Shown: positions 1 through 6,385 of the stretch, one piece after another | Layout: the number at the start of each line of letters is the position of its first letter | Position numbering within the stretch: position 1 is the first letter of the stretch | Assembly (NCBI GenBank): GCA_029256565.1 | Contig: JAQSXQ010000078.1 | Span: forward strand, 1-7,620 | Length of the DNA stretch: 7,620 bases | Direction of reading: 5' to 3' | DNA from: Mycobacterium sp. | Lineage (GTDB): Bacteria; Actinomycetota; Actinomycetes; Mycobacteriales; Mycobacteriaceae | Notes under the pieces: generated by a model | Seen by the model: only the letters and a program-made list of their open reading frames with translations | Told to the model about the DNA's origin: nothing | The model's database searches: none | Program-made: the position numbers and the translations under genes

Positions 1-902
1 TGGTGCTGCTGGTCGCGCTGGTCTACGTCGCCTACCCGTTCATCAGCACCGTGCCCGCGTTCTTCGTCGAGTTGAGCACCGCGAACTGGTGGTGGGCACT
101 GCTGGGCCTCGCGGTGTCCGCGCTGAGGTACGTCGGCGCGGCGTCGGCACTGTGGGCCTGCGCGTCGGAGAAGGTCAACCTCCTCAACCTGACGATCATG
201 CAGGTGGCTGCCACCTTCGCCGCGACCACCACCCCCGCAGGCGTCGGCGGCCTCGCGTTGAGCACCCGGTTCCTGCAGAAGTCCGGGCTCGGCACCCTGC
301 GCGCGACCGCGGCCGTCGCCCTGCAGCAGTCGGTGCAGGTGATCACCCACGTGTCGCTGCTGATCTTCTTCGCCGCCTTCGCGGGCGCATCGGCGAACCT
401 CGAGCGCTTCGTGCCATCGGCCACGGTGCTCTACCTGATCGGCGGCGCCGCACTCGGCGTCGTCGGCACGTTCCTGTTCATTCCGAAGGCGCGGAAGTGG
501 CTGGCGACGGCGGTGCGACCACGGCTGAGCGAGGTCGCGCACGACCTCGCCGAGCTGGCGCGCGAACCGAAGCGCCTCGCGCTGATCGTGATCGGCTGTG
601 CGACGTCCACTCTCGGTGCAGCACTGGCACTCTGGGCCAGCGTCGAGGCGTTCGGCGGCGACACCTCGTTCGTCACGGTCACCGTCGTCACGATGATCGG
701 TGGAACGCTGGCCTCGGCCGCGCCGACCCCGGGTGGCGTCGGCGCGGTGGAGGCCGCGCTCATCGGTGGCCTCGCCGCCTTCGGAGTCCCAGCGGCGATC
801 GCAGTGCCGTCGGTGCTCCTCTACCGGGTGCTGACGTGCTGGCTGCCGGTGTTCATCGGGTGGCCGGTGATGCGGTGGCTGACCCGCAACGACATGATCT
901 GA
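1..902 (+). CDS. LPG-synthase/flippase-like (UPF0104) membrane protein, 3' part
   Basis: The reading frame is open from the window edge, so the true start lies upstream; 299 residues plus a TGA stop are visible. It is a strongly hydrophobic polytopic protein with about seven membrane segments in the visible part (about residues 1-17, 30-52, 62-75, 104-128, 141-160, 191-212 and 247-290). Signature motifs of the lysylphosphatidylglycerol synthase transmembrane/UPF0104 family are present: TPAGVGG at about 77-83, PTPGGVGAVEAALI at about 241-254, and a YRxLTxWLPVxxG motif at about 275-286. Family members move or modify lipid-linked substrates in the cytoplasmic membrane, but the substrate cannot be read from this sequence. 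The visible part has no C-terminal GNAT-type aminoacyl-transferase domain: the protein stops right after the membrane region, so it is not a complete MprF-type lysyl-PG synthase. Actinobacterial relatives may carry an extra N-terminal domain, which cannot be judged here. prfC follows on the same strand after 59 bp. Confidence 0.85.
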   Translation, partial: VLLVALVYVAYPFISTVPAFFVELSTANWWWALLGLAVSALRYVGAASALWACASEKVNLLNLTIMQVAATFAATTTPAGVGGLALSTRFLQKSGLGTLRATAAVALQQSVQVITHVSLLIFFAAFAGASANLERFVPSATVLYLIGGAALGVVGTFLFIPKARKWLATAVRPRLSEVAHDLAELAREPKRLALIVIGCATSTLGAALALWASVEAFGGDTSFVTVTVVTMIGGTLASAAPTPGGVGAVEAALIGGLAAFGVPAAIAVPSVLLYRVLTCWLPVFIGWPVMRWLTRNDMI

Positions 903-946
903 CGCCCGCCCGCGGTCACGATTACGGGTTTGGCGGCCACCCCCAA

Positions 947-952
947 TACCAT
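947..952 (+). promoter_or_regulatory. candidate -10 box for prfC
   Basis: TACCAT fits the actinobacterial TANNNT -10 consensus and ends 9 nt before the ATG at 962. A transcript starting 6-8 nt downstream would have a leader of only 1-3 nt. No convincing -35 box or Shine-Dalgarno is seen. prfC could also be read through from the upstream membrane-protein gene. Confidence 0.35.
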
Positions 953-961
953 GGACCGAGA

Positions 962-2596
962 ATGAACTCTCCCAATGCCACCGTTGCGACAGGCGGGCCG
1001 TCGGCACCCCGCGTCACCGCCGAGGCCACCCGCCGCCGCACCTTCGCCGTCATCAGCCACCCCGACGCCGGCAAGTCGACGCTGACCGAGGCCCTCGTGC
1101 TGCACGCCAGGGTCATCACCGAGGCCGGCGCGATCCACGGCAAGGCCGGACGCCGCTCCACCGTCTCGGACTGGATGGAGATGGAGAAGGCCCGCGGCAT
1201 CTCCATCACGTCGACGGCGCTGCAGTTCAACTACTCGACCGCCGGGCAGGACTGCGTCATCAACCTGCTCGACACCCCCGGCCACGCCGACTTCTCCGAG
1301 GACACCTACCGGGTGCTCACGGCCGTCGACGCCGCCGTCATGCTCATCGACGCCGCGAAAGGCCTTGAGCCGCAGACCCTGAAGCTGTTCCAGGTGTGCA
1401 AGCACCGCGGCATCCCGATCATCACGGTGATCAACAAGTGGGACCGCCCTGGCCGCTACGCGCTGGAGCTGATGGACGAGATCCACGAACGCATCGGGTT
1501 GCGCACCACTCCCCTGACGTGGCCGGTGGGCATCGCCGGGGACTTCAAGGGCGTGATGGACCGTCGCAAGGGCCACTACATCCGGTTCACGCGCACCGCC
1601 GGTGGCGCGACTGCCGCCCCCGAGGAGCACATCCCCGCCGACGAGGCTCTGCAGGCCGCCGGAACCGACTGGGAGACTGCGGTCGAGGAGTCCGAGCTGC
1701 TGTCGATGGACGGCTCGGACTTCGATCCGGAGACGTTCCGCACCGGCGAGTCGTCCCCCGTGCTGTTCACCTCGGCGGCGCTGAACTTCGGCGTCAACCA
1801 GCTGCTCGACGTGCTGGTGGAACTGGCGCCCTCACCGGGGCCGATCGTCGACGTGGACGGGGCGCCCCGGCCCGTCGAGTCGCCGTTCAGCGCGTTCGTG
1901 TTCAAGGTGCAGGCCGGCATGGACTCCTCGCACCGCGACCGCATCGCCTACGCCCGGGTGTGCTCGGGCACCTTCGAGCGTGGTGACGTGCTGACCCACG
2001 CCGGCACCGGCAAGCCGTTCGTCACGAAGTACGCGCAGTCGGTGTTCGGCCAGCAGCGCTCCACGCTGGACGACGCCTGGCCCGGTGACGTGATCGGGCT
2101 GGCCAACGCCGCGGTGCTGCGCCCCGGGGACACGCTGTATCGCGATGTGCCCGTGCGGTTTCCGCCGATCCCCAGCTTCTCCCCGGAATACTTCTCCGTG
2201 GCCCGCGGCACCGACCCCAGCAAGCACAAGCAGTTCCGCAAGGGGATCGAGCAGCTGGACCAGGAGGGCGTGGTGCAGGTGCTGCGCTCGGACCGCCGCG
2301 GCGAGCAGGCCCCGGTGTTCGCCGCCGTCGGACCCATGCAGTTCGAGGTGGCCCAGCACCGGATGGCCGCCGAGTTGAGCGCGCCGATCGCACTCGAGTC
2401 GCTGCCGTACTCGGTGGCGCGAATCGTCGACCCCGAGGACGCCGAGTTCGTCAACAAGCAGCCGTCGGCCGAGGTGCTCACCAGGAGCGACGGCGTGATG
2501 CTGGCGCTGTTCTCGACGTCGTGGCGGCTCGAGGGCTTCCAGCGCGACAACCCTGGGGTGCACCTGCGCTCGCTGATCGCGTCGGCCGAGGACTAG
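962..2596 (+). CDS. prfC: Peptide chain release factor 3 (RF3)
   Basis: RF3 is a translational GTPase that speeds removal of RF1/RF2 from the ribosome after peptide release. The protein is 544 residues, close to the usual 520-550. GTPase motifs appear in order: P-loop SHPDAGKST at 32-40, switch I RGISITST at 78-85, G3 DTPGH at 104-108, and G4 NKWD at 158-161. Elongation-factor-like domain II and the RF3-specific C-terminal domain follow (for example GPMQFEVAQHR in the last quarter). ATG 962 was chosen because the conserved sequence starts soon after it (TFAVISHPDAGKST from residue 27). The frame is open upstream to position 89, but that part is an out-of-frame shadow of the preceding membrane-protein gene and resembles nothing. 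Trp in the NKWD motif replaces the Leu or Met common in proteobacterial RF3; the Asn, Lys and Asp that read guanine are intact. A tRNA gene on the other strand begins 10 bp after the stop. Confidence 0.95.
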   Translation: MNSPNATVATGGPSAPRVTAEATRRRTFAVISHPDAGKSTLTEALVLHARVITEAGAIHGKAGRRSTVSDWMEMEKARGISITSTALQFNYSTAGQDCVINLLDTPGHADFSEDTYRVLTAVDAAVMLIDAAKGLEPQTLKLFQVCKHRGIPIITVINKWDRPGRYALELMDEIHERIGLRTTPLTWPVGIAGDFKGVMDRRKGHYIRFTRTAGGATAAPEEHIPADEALQAAGTDWETAVEESELLSMDGSDFDPETFRTGESSPVLFTSAALNFGVNQLLDVLVELAPSPGPIVDVDGAPRPVESPFSAFVFKVQAGMDSSHRDRIAYARVCSGTFERGDVLTHAGTGKPFVTKYAQSVFGQQRSTLDDAWPGDVIGLANAAVLRPGDTLYRDVPVRFPPIPSFSPEYFSVARGTDPSKHKQFRKGIEQLDQEGVVQVLRSDRRGEQAPVFAAVGPMQFEVAQHRMAAELSAPIALESLPYSVARIVDPEDAEFVNKQPSAEVLTRSDGVMLALFSTSWRLEGFQRDNPGVHLRSLIASAED

Positions 2597-2606
2597 CGGT
2601 GTGGAG

Positions 2607-2689
2607 TGCGGGCGGTGGGATTCGAACCCACACGCTCTCTCGAGCACCGGCACCTAAAGCCGGCATGTCTGCCGTTCCATCACGCCCGC
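2607..2689 (-). tRNA. tRNA-Leu, anticodon UAG (reads CUA/CUN)
   Basis: An 83-nt class II tRNA read by hand. The acceptor stem pairs 2683-2689 with 2608-2614 (GCGGGCG/CGCCCGC), with discriminator A at 2607, as expected for leucine. The D arm occupies 2664-2682. The anticodon stem pairs CCGGC with GCCGG (2659-2663 and 2647-2651) around the loop TTTAGGT, giving anticodon TAG at 2654-2656. A long 15-nt variable arm (2632-2646) contains a GCTC/GAGC stem, typical of leucine tRNAs. The T arm pairs GTGGG with CCCAC around TTCGAAT. No CCA is encoded, so the 3' end needs a CCA-adding enzyme after trimming, a step in which RNase PH (encoded at 5603-6385) can take part. The gene is convergent with prfC and divergent from lprD. 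Confidence 0.96.
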
Positions 2690-2698
2690 AACGCCGCG

Positions 2699-2729
2699 AT
2701 CCTAACGCGGTACCGTTGACCCATGTCCA
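2699..2729 (-). promoter_or_regulatory. candidate promoter of the tRNA-Leu gene
   Basis: On the minus strand TAGGAT (2699-2704) is a good TANNNT -10 box. It ends 9 nt before the mature tRNA 5' end, which would give a 2-3 nt leader for RNase P to remove. TGGACA at 2724-2729 resembles a -35 box, with a long 19-bp spacer. It lies inside the first codons of lprD, so the two divergent promoters overlap. Confidence 0.5.
2711..2722 (+). promoter_or_regulatory. candidate leaderless promoter of lprD
   Basis: TACCGT (2711-2716) is followed by exactly 6 nt and then ATG 2723. That is the spacing expected when transcription begins at the start codon itself, common in mycobacteria. No Shine-Dalgarno precedes the ATG, which fits leaderless translation. 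No clear -35 is visible; that position would fall inside the tRNA gene. Confidence 0.5.
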
Positions 2730-3100
2730 CTACACGGCGTAGGAGGCCGGCGCTCATCCTGCTGGTGTGCCTCGGCGCCGCCGGATGCCTCGCGCTCGCG
2801 TGGTGGCAGTGGACGAGATACGAGTCGACGTCGGGCAGCTTCCAGAACCTCGGCTACGCGCTGCAGTGGCCGATGTTCGCCGGGTTCTGCTTCTACGCCT
2901 ACTACAAGTTCGTGCGCTACGAGGAGGCACCGCCGGTCAAGCCGAACCGCGGCGAACTGACCGAGATCCCCGCGGGGCTGCTTCCCGAGCGGCCCAAGCC
3001 CGCGCTGCCGGACGACGATCCAACGCTTGCCGAGTACAACGCCTACCTCGCCGAACTCGCCAGATCCAAGCAGACCGAGAACGACAGGACCACGCCATGA
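2723..3100 (+). CDS. lprD: LprD-like small membrane protein (Rv1343c family)
   Basis: A 125-residue protein that I recognise as the M. tuberculosis LprD (Rv1343c) family; function unknown. The N-terminus is basic (TTRRRR, 3-8), then hydrophobic at about 9-30 with a Cys at 22 (AAGC), the basis of the lipoprotein name. A second hydrophobic segment spans about 44-62 and ends in the aromatic stretch FCFYAYYKFVRYEE. The rest is a soluble, proline-rich and charged tail containing EIPAGLLPERPKP (81-93) and EYNAYLAELA (104-113). The topology reads more naturally as two transmembrane helices with a cytoplasmic tail than as a lipoprotein, because hydrophobic residues continue past Cys22. The start is supported by the RRRR basic end and by a -10 box 6 nt upstream. 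Its stop overlaps the start of the DUF3817 gene (ATGA), so the two are co-translated and probably work together. Confidence 0.85.
   Translation: MSTTRRRRPALILLVCLGAAGCLALAWWQWTRYESTSGSFQNLGYALQWPMFAGFCFYAYYKFVRYEEAPPVKPNRGELTEIPAGLLPERPKPALPDDDPTLAEYNAYLAELARSKQTENDRTTP
3086..3089 (+). promoter_or_regulatory. Shine-Dalgarno of the DUF3817 gene
   Basis: AGGA lies 7 nt before ATG 3097, inside the last codons of lprD. It fixes this ATG as the start rather than the far upstream in-frame ATG at 2767, whose translation to this point is only an out-of-frame shadow of lprD. Confidence 0.6.
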
Positions 3101-3474
3101 CCTCCCCCGATCCCGAGGCACCCGCGCAGCGCCCGCAGGCCTCCGATCCCGCGTCGCAGACGCCGAACGACACCGTCCGCAAGGCGCTGACCGGCTACCG
3201 CGTGCTCGCCTGGGTGACGGGCGTGTGGCTGATCGCGCTCTGTTACGAGATGGTGCTGAAGTACGGGTTCGGCGACGACTCGCTCAGCTGGATCGCCGTC
3301 GTGCACGGGTGGGTCTACTTCATCTACCTGATCTTCGCGGCGAACCTGGCCGTCAAGGTGCGCTGGCCCATCGGCAAGACCATAGGCGTGCTGCTGGCGG
3401 GCACCATTCCGCTGCTCGGCATCATCGTCGAGCACTTCCAGACCAAGAAGATCAAGGCGCAGTTCGGGGTCTGA
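3097..3474 (+). CDS. DUF3817 family membrane protein (Rv1342c-like)
   Basis: A 125-residue integral membrane protein with a proline-rich polar N-terminal tail (1-25) and three predicted helices at about 34-55, 64-86 and 93-113, ending in a basic tail (QTKKIKAQFGV). It shows the family pattern: a first helix followed by MVLKYGFGD (52-60), a central HGWVYFIYL (70-78), and a last helix with GTIPLLGIIVEH (102-113). DUF3817 proteins are widespread in actinobacteria and in some other bacteria as a small integral-membrane domain; no biochemical role is established. Its start overlaps the lprD stop, which indicates translational coupling and a shared membrane task. The last 23 bp overlap the 3' end of the convergent MFS transporter gene, with no room for a terminator between them. 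Confidence 0.9.
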   Translation: MTSPDPEAPAQRPQASDPASQTPNDTVRKALTGYRVLAWVTGVWLIALCYEMVLKYGFGDDSLSWIAVVHGWVYFIYLIFAANLAVKVRWPIGKTIGVLLAGTIPLLGIIVEHFQTKKIKAQFGV

Positions 3475-4954
3475 CGGCGGCCAGGTCGGCCGCCTCCTCG
3501 TCCACCGCTGCGGGTTCGATGGGCCGTGCGATCGGGATGAGCAACGCCAGCACCGCCGCCAGGCCCGCAACCGCCGCAGCGACCAGCAGTGCCGTCCGGA
3601 GCCCCGCCAGCGACGGCACCTGCGAGCCTGCGTGGGCCACCGTCATCCCCGCGAGGATCGCGCCGATCACCGCGCTGGAGATGGACGTGCCCAGTGATCG
3701 CGCCAGCGCGTTGATCCCGTTGGCGGCGGCGGTCTCCGAGATGGGGACTGCCGCGTTGATCAGTGCCGGCATCGACGCGTAGGCGAACCCGACGCCGACC
3801 GACACGGTGATGTTGAGCAGCATGATCTGCCACGGCGCGGCCAGGAGTGCGATGCCCGCGGCGTAGGAGCCGGAGATGATCGCGGCACCGACGGCCAGCG
3901 TGAAGCGCGGCCCGCGCACCGCGGCGATCCGCGCCGCGATGGGTGAGGCGACCATCATCGCGAGCCCGCCCGGCGCCATCCAGAGCCCCGTCGCCAGCAA
4001 CGACTGCCCCAGCCCGAAGCCGGTCTCGCGCGGCATCTCCAGGATCTGCGGCGCGACGAGCGACAGGCCGAACATGCCGAATGCCACGGCGACCGAGGCG
4101 ACGTTGGTGACGAGCACGGGTGCCCGCACCGTGGTCCGCAGGTCGACGGTCGGCGACGACACCCGCAGCTCCCACCACCCGAACACCGCGAAGACCACCA
4201 GCGACGAACCGAACATGCCCAGCGTCAGACCGCTCGTCCACCCCCAGGTCTGACCCTTCGAGATGCCGAGCAGCAGCGTCACCAACCCGCCTGCCAGCAG
4301 CAGGGCACCGATTGGATCGAGGCGGTCGTGCGAGCGCGAGGGCACGTGCGGCACCAGTGTGGCGAACATGATCAGCGCCATGACGCCGAGCGCCGTGGCG
4401 AACCAGAACAGCATGTGCCAGTCGTAGTGCTGGGCGATCACCGCGGACAGGGGTAGCCCGAGCGCACCGCCGACGCCGAGCGAAGCGCTCATCAAACCCA
4501 TTGCGCTGCCGACCCTCTCGGCCGGGACGCAGGCGCGCAGCACGCTGATGCCGAGCGGGATGATCGGGATGCCGAAGCCTTGCAGCGCCCGCCCGACGAT
4601 CATCGGCAGCAGCGCCGTCGTCATGGCCGCGATCAGCGAGCCGCCGATCAGCAACAGCGCACAGGCGATGAGCATCGGCTTGGCGCCGTACATGTCACCC
4701 AGTCGGCCGAACACCGGCGTGGCGACCGCGGCGGTGAGCAGCGTCGCGGTGACGGCCCACGACGCGTCGGACGGGCCGGCGTCCAGCAGCTTCGGCAGTT
4801 CGGGGATCAGCGGGATGATGAGCGTCTGCATCAGGGAGACGCTGATTCCGGCGACCGAGAGGACCGCGATCAGGATGGCCGGGTGCCGTGCGGTGAGCGC
4901 CTGCCGAGTCGACGACCCGGCGCTGTCGGAACCACGACGAGCCACGTCGCGCAC
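3452..4954 (-). CDS. MFS drug/proton antiporter, DHA2 (14-helix) type
   Basis: A 500-residue major facilitator protein of the EmrB/QacA-like DHA2 group, which exports drugs or other small molecules using the proton gradient. Motif A between helices 2 and 3 is clear (GRLGDMYGAK, 83-92). A motif B-like RALQGFG follows at 122-128 and a motif C-like glycine-rich stretch (GVGGALGLP, 160-168) in helix 5, typical of antiporters. Length and hydrophobic pattern fit about 14 helices, with a soluble tail from about 478. The substrate cannot be inferred. The predicted start is GTG 4954; a second GTG at 4945 (codon 4) is equally plausible and would give 497 residues. rdgB ends 42 bp upstream on the same strand, but an AT-rich gap with promoter-like boxes suggests separate transcription. 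M. tuberculosis has no transporter gene at this place, from memory of its gene order, so this may be an insertion or a lineage-specific gene. No neighbouring regulator gene is present. Confidence 0.93.
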   Translation of the reverse strand: MRDVARRGSDSAGSSTRQALTARHPAILIAVLSVAGISVSLMQTLIIPLIPELPKLLDAGPSDASWAVTATLLTAAVATPVFGRLGDMYGAKPMLIACALLLIGGSLIAAMTTALLPMIVGRALQGFGIPIIPLGISVLRACVPAERVGSAMGLMSASLGVGGALGLPLSAVIAQHYDWHMLFWFATALGVMALIMFATLVPHVPSRSHDRLDPIGALLLAGGLVTLLLGISKGQTWGWTSGLTLGMFGSSLVVFAVFGWWELRVSSPTVDLRTTVRAPVLVTNVASVAVAFGMFGLSLVAPQILEMPRETGFGLGQSLLATGLWMAPGGLAMMVASPIAARIAAVRGPRFTLAVGAAIISGSYAAGIALLAAPWQIMLLNITVSVGVGFAYASMPALINAAVPISETAAANGINALARSLGTSISSAVIGAILAGMTVAHAGSQVPSLAGLRTALLVAAAVAGLAAVLALLIPIARPIEPAAVDEEAADLAAVRPRTAP

Positions 4955-4974
4955 ACTACACGTTAGCTACGCTA
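4946..4974 (-). promoter_or_regulatory. candidate promoter/operator of the MFS gene
   Basis: The gap between rdgB and the MFS gene is unusually AT-rich for this genome. On the minus strand TAACGT (4960-4965) ends 5 nt before GTG 4954, and TAGTGT (4953-4958) ends 7 nt before GTG 4945. Either could be a -10 box for a leaderless or near-leaderless message. An inverted repeat TAGC-N3-GCTA at 4964-4974 overlaps this region and could be a repressor site, though four-base arms are weak evidence. Confidence 0.4.
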
Positions 4975-4996
4975 TGGAAAATTTGCTGCCGCGGCG

Positions 4997-5596
4997 TCAG
5001 ACGAGCGCGCGCAGTGCGGGCACCAGTTGGGCCAGCGCCCGGCCGCGGTGCGACGCGGCGTCCTTCTCCTCAGGGGTCAGCTCGGCCGCCGACCGCGACG
5101 ACCCCTGCGGCACGAACACCGGGTCGTAGCCGAAGCCGCCGGCGCCGCGTGGCTCGAACGCAACCGCACCCGGCCATTCGCCGCGCACCACGGTCTCGCC
5201 ACCGGCGTGCACCAGCGCACATGCCGAGACGAACGCAGCACCACGCCGTTCCACGGGGACGTCCTTGAGCTGACCGAGTAGGAGCGCAGTGTTCGAGGCG
5301 TCGTCGCCGTGCACACCCGACCACCGCGCCGACAACACTCCCGGCATCCCGTTCAGTGCGTCCACCGCGATGCCCGAGTCGTCGGCGACCGACGCCAACC
5401 CGGTGGCGCGGAAGGCATCCCGGGCCTTCGCCAGCGCATTCTCCTCGAACGTCGCCCCGGTCTCGGGTGCCTCGTCGAACGCCGGGACGTCGTTCAGCGA
5501 CAGCAACCGCAGGCCGGTGACGCCTGCGGCGTCGAGTACGCGGTGGAGTTCGGCGAGCTTCTTGGCGTTGCGCGTCGCAACCAGCAGGTCAGTCAC
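4997..5596 (-). CDS. rdgB: RdgB/HAM1 non-canonical purine NTP pyrophosphatase
   Basis: This enzyme hydrolyses dITP, XTP/dXTP and ITP to the monophosphate plus pyrophosphate in the cytosol, keeping deaminated purines out of DNA and RNA. The protein is 199 residues, the normal family length. Family motifs are all present: the nucleotide-binding VATRNAKK (6-13), TGATFEENALAKA (46-58), the catalytic DDSGIAVDALNGMPG (72-86, with Asp73 as the expected general base), GFGYDPVF in the second half, and the C-terminal SHRGRAL that contacts the base. The start is GTG 5596, six bp after the rph stop. A GGAAG within the last rph codons lies 10 nt upstream and can serve as ribosome binding site, so translation is probably coupled to rph. 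The rph-rdgB pair is conserved in mycobacteria (Rv1340-Rv1341) and many other bacteria. Confidence 0.96.
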   Translation of the reverse strand: MTDLLVATRNAKKLAELHRVLDAAGVTGLRLLSLNDVPAFDEAPETGATFEENALAKARDAFRATGLASVADDSGIAVDALNGMPGVLSARWSGVHGDDASNTALLLGQLKDVPVERRGAAFVSACALVHAGGETVVRGEWPGAVAFEPRGAGGFGYDPVFVPQGSSRSAAELTPEEKDAASHRGRALAQLVPALRALV

Positions 5597-5602
5597 GCCG
5601 GG

Positions 5603-6385
5603 TCAGCTTCCGAAGGCCTTCTTCGTCGGGCCCGTCGGCTCGGGGAGCACACCGGGGTACGGCAGCTCCAGCGCGGCGTTCTGCACCGCGAACAACTGCT
5701 CGCACGAGGCCATGGCCGCGTCGAGCATCTTGTCCAGCGTCGAGCGGGGGAACGTGGCGCCTTCGCCCGTGCCCTGGATCTCGACCAGCGTGCCGGTGTC
5801 GGTCGCGACGACGTTCATGTCGACCTCGGCGCGCGAATCCTCGGAGTACGGCAGGTCCACCCGCACGCGGCCGTCGACGACGCCGACGGACACCGCCGCG
5901 ATCGCGCACGACAGCGGCCGCGGGTCGGAGAGCTTCTGAGCCGCGGCCAGGTAGGTCACGGCGTCGGACAGGGCGACGTAGGCGCCGGTGATCGCCGCGG
6001 TCCGAGTTCCGCCGTCGGCCTGCAGTACGTCGCAGTCCAGGGCGATGGTGTTCTCGCCGAGGGCCCCGAGGTCGATGCACGCGCGCAGCGACCGGCCGAT
6101 GAGGCGGCTGATCTCCTGCGTGCGGCCGCCGACGCGACCCTTGACCGACTCACGGTCCGAGCGGTCGTGGGTGGCCGCGGGCAGCATCGCGTACTCGGCG
6201 GTCAGCCAGCCCTGGCCCGAACCCTTGCGCCATCGCGGCACGCCGTCGGTGACGCTCGCGGTGCACATGACGCGGGTCTGACCGAACTCCACCAGCACGG
6301 ACCCGGCGGGGTGATTGGTGAAACCGCGGGTGATCGTCACCGGGCGCAACTCGTCGTCGAGGCGGCCGTCTTCTCGTCTGGACAC
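5603..6385 (-). CDS. rph: RNase PH
   Basis: RNase PH is a phosphate-dependent 3'-5' exoribonuclease that trims tRNA precursors to their mature 3' end and releases nucleoside diphosphates; it acts as a hexameric ring. The protein is 260 residues, at the upper end of the family range. Visible signatures are RPVTITRGF (14-22), DRESVKGRVGGRTQEISRLI (77-96), the phosphate-binding GGTRT (125-129), and DLPYSEDSRAEVDMNVV (177-193) carrying the conserved acidic residues Asp177, Asp183 and Asp189. The start is GTG 6385; no Shine-Dalgarno precedes it, but a TAGGGT -10 box lies exactly 6 nt upstream, which suggests a leaderless transcript. The gene lies 42 bp after the Rv1339-like gene and 6 bp before rdgB, so it may also be read as part of the operon. 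It corresponds to rphA (Rv1340) of M. tuberculosis. Confidence 0.97.
   Translation of the reverse strand: MSRREDGRLDDELRPVTITRGFTNHPAGSVLVEFGQTRVMCTASVTDGVPRWRKGSGQGWLTAEYAMLPAATHDRSDRESVKGRVGGRTQEISRLIGRSLRACIDLGALGENTIALDCDVLQADGGTRTAAITGAYVALSDAVTYLAAAQKLSDPRPLSCAIAAVSVGVVDGRVRVDLPYSEDSRAEVDMNVVATDTGTLVEIQGTGEGATFPRSTLDKMLDAAMASCEQLFAVQNAALELPYPGVLPEPTGPTKKAFGS

Noticed and set aside
89..961. N-terminal extension of prfC by 291 codons
   Set aside because: It lies out of frame inside the membrane-protein gene, is Arg-rich and domain-free; RF3 homology and normal length start at ATG 962.
821..1630. A 269-codon minus-strand frame opposite prfC
   Set aside because: Composition is of the shadow type (His, Arg, Val, Gly rich), it has no recognisable motif, and the plus-strand frame is clearly RF3.
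2607..2689. The tRNA gene as an integration (att) site
   Set aside because: No integrase gene and no repeat of the tRNA 3' end is present; flanking genes are ordinary chromosomal ones.
2767..3096. N-terminal extension of the DUF3817 protein
   Set aside because: The extension is an out-of-frame reading of lprD; AGGA and the ATGA overlap support ATG 3097.
3324..4241. A 305-codon minus-strand frame overlapping the MFS gene in another frame
   Set aside because: Arg- and Gly-rich translation without motifs; the MFS frame accounts for the region.
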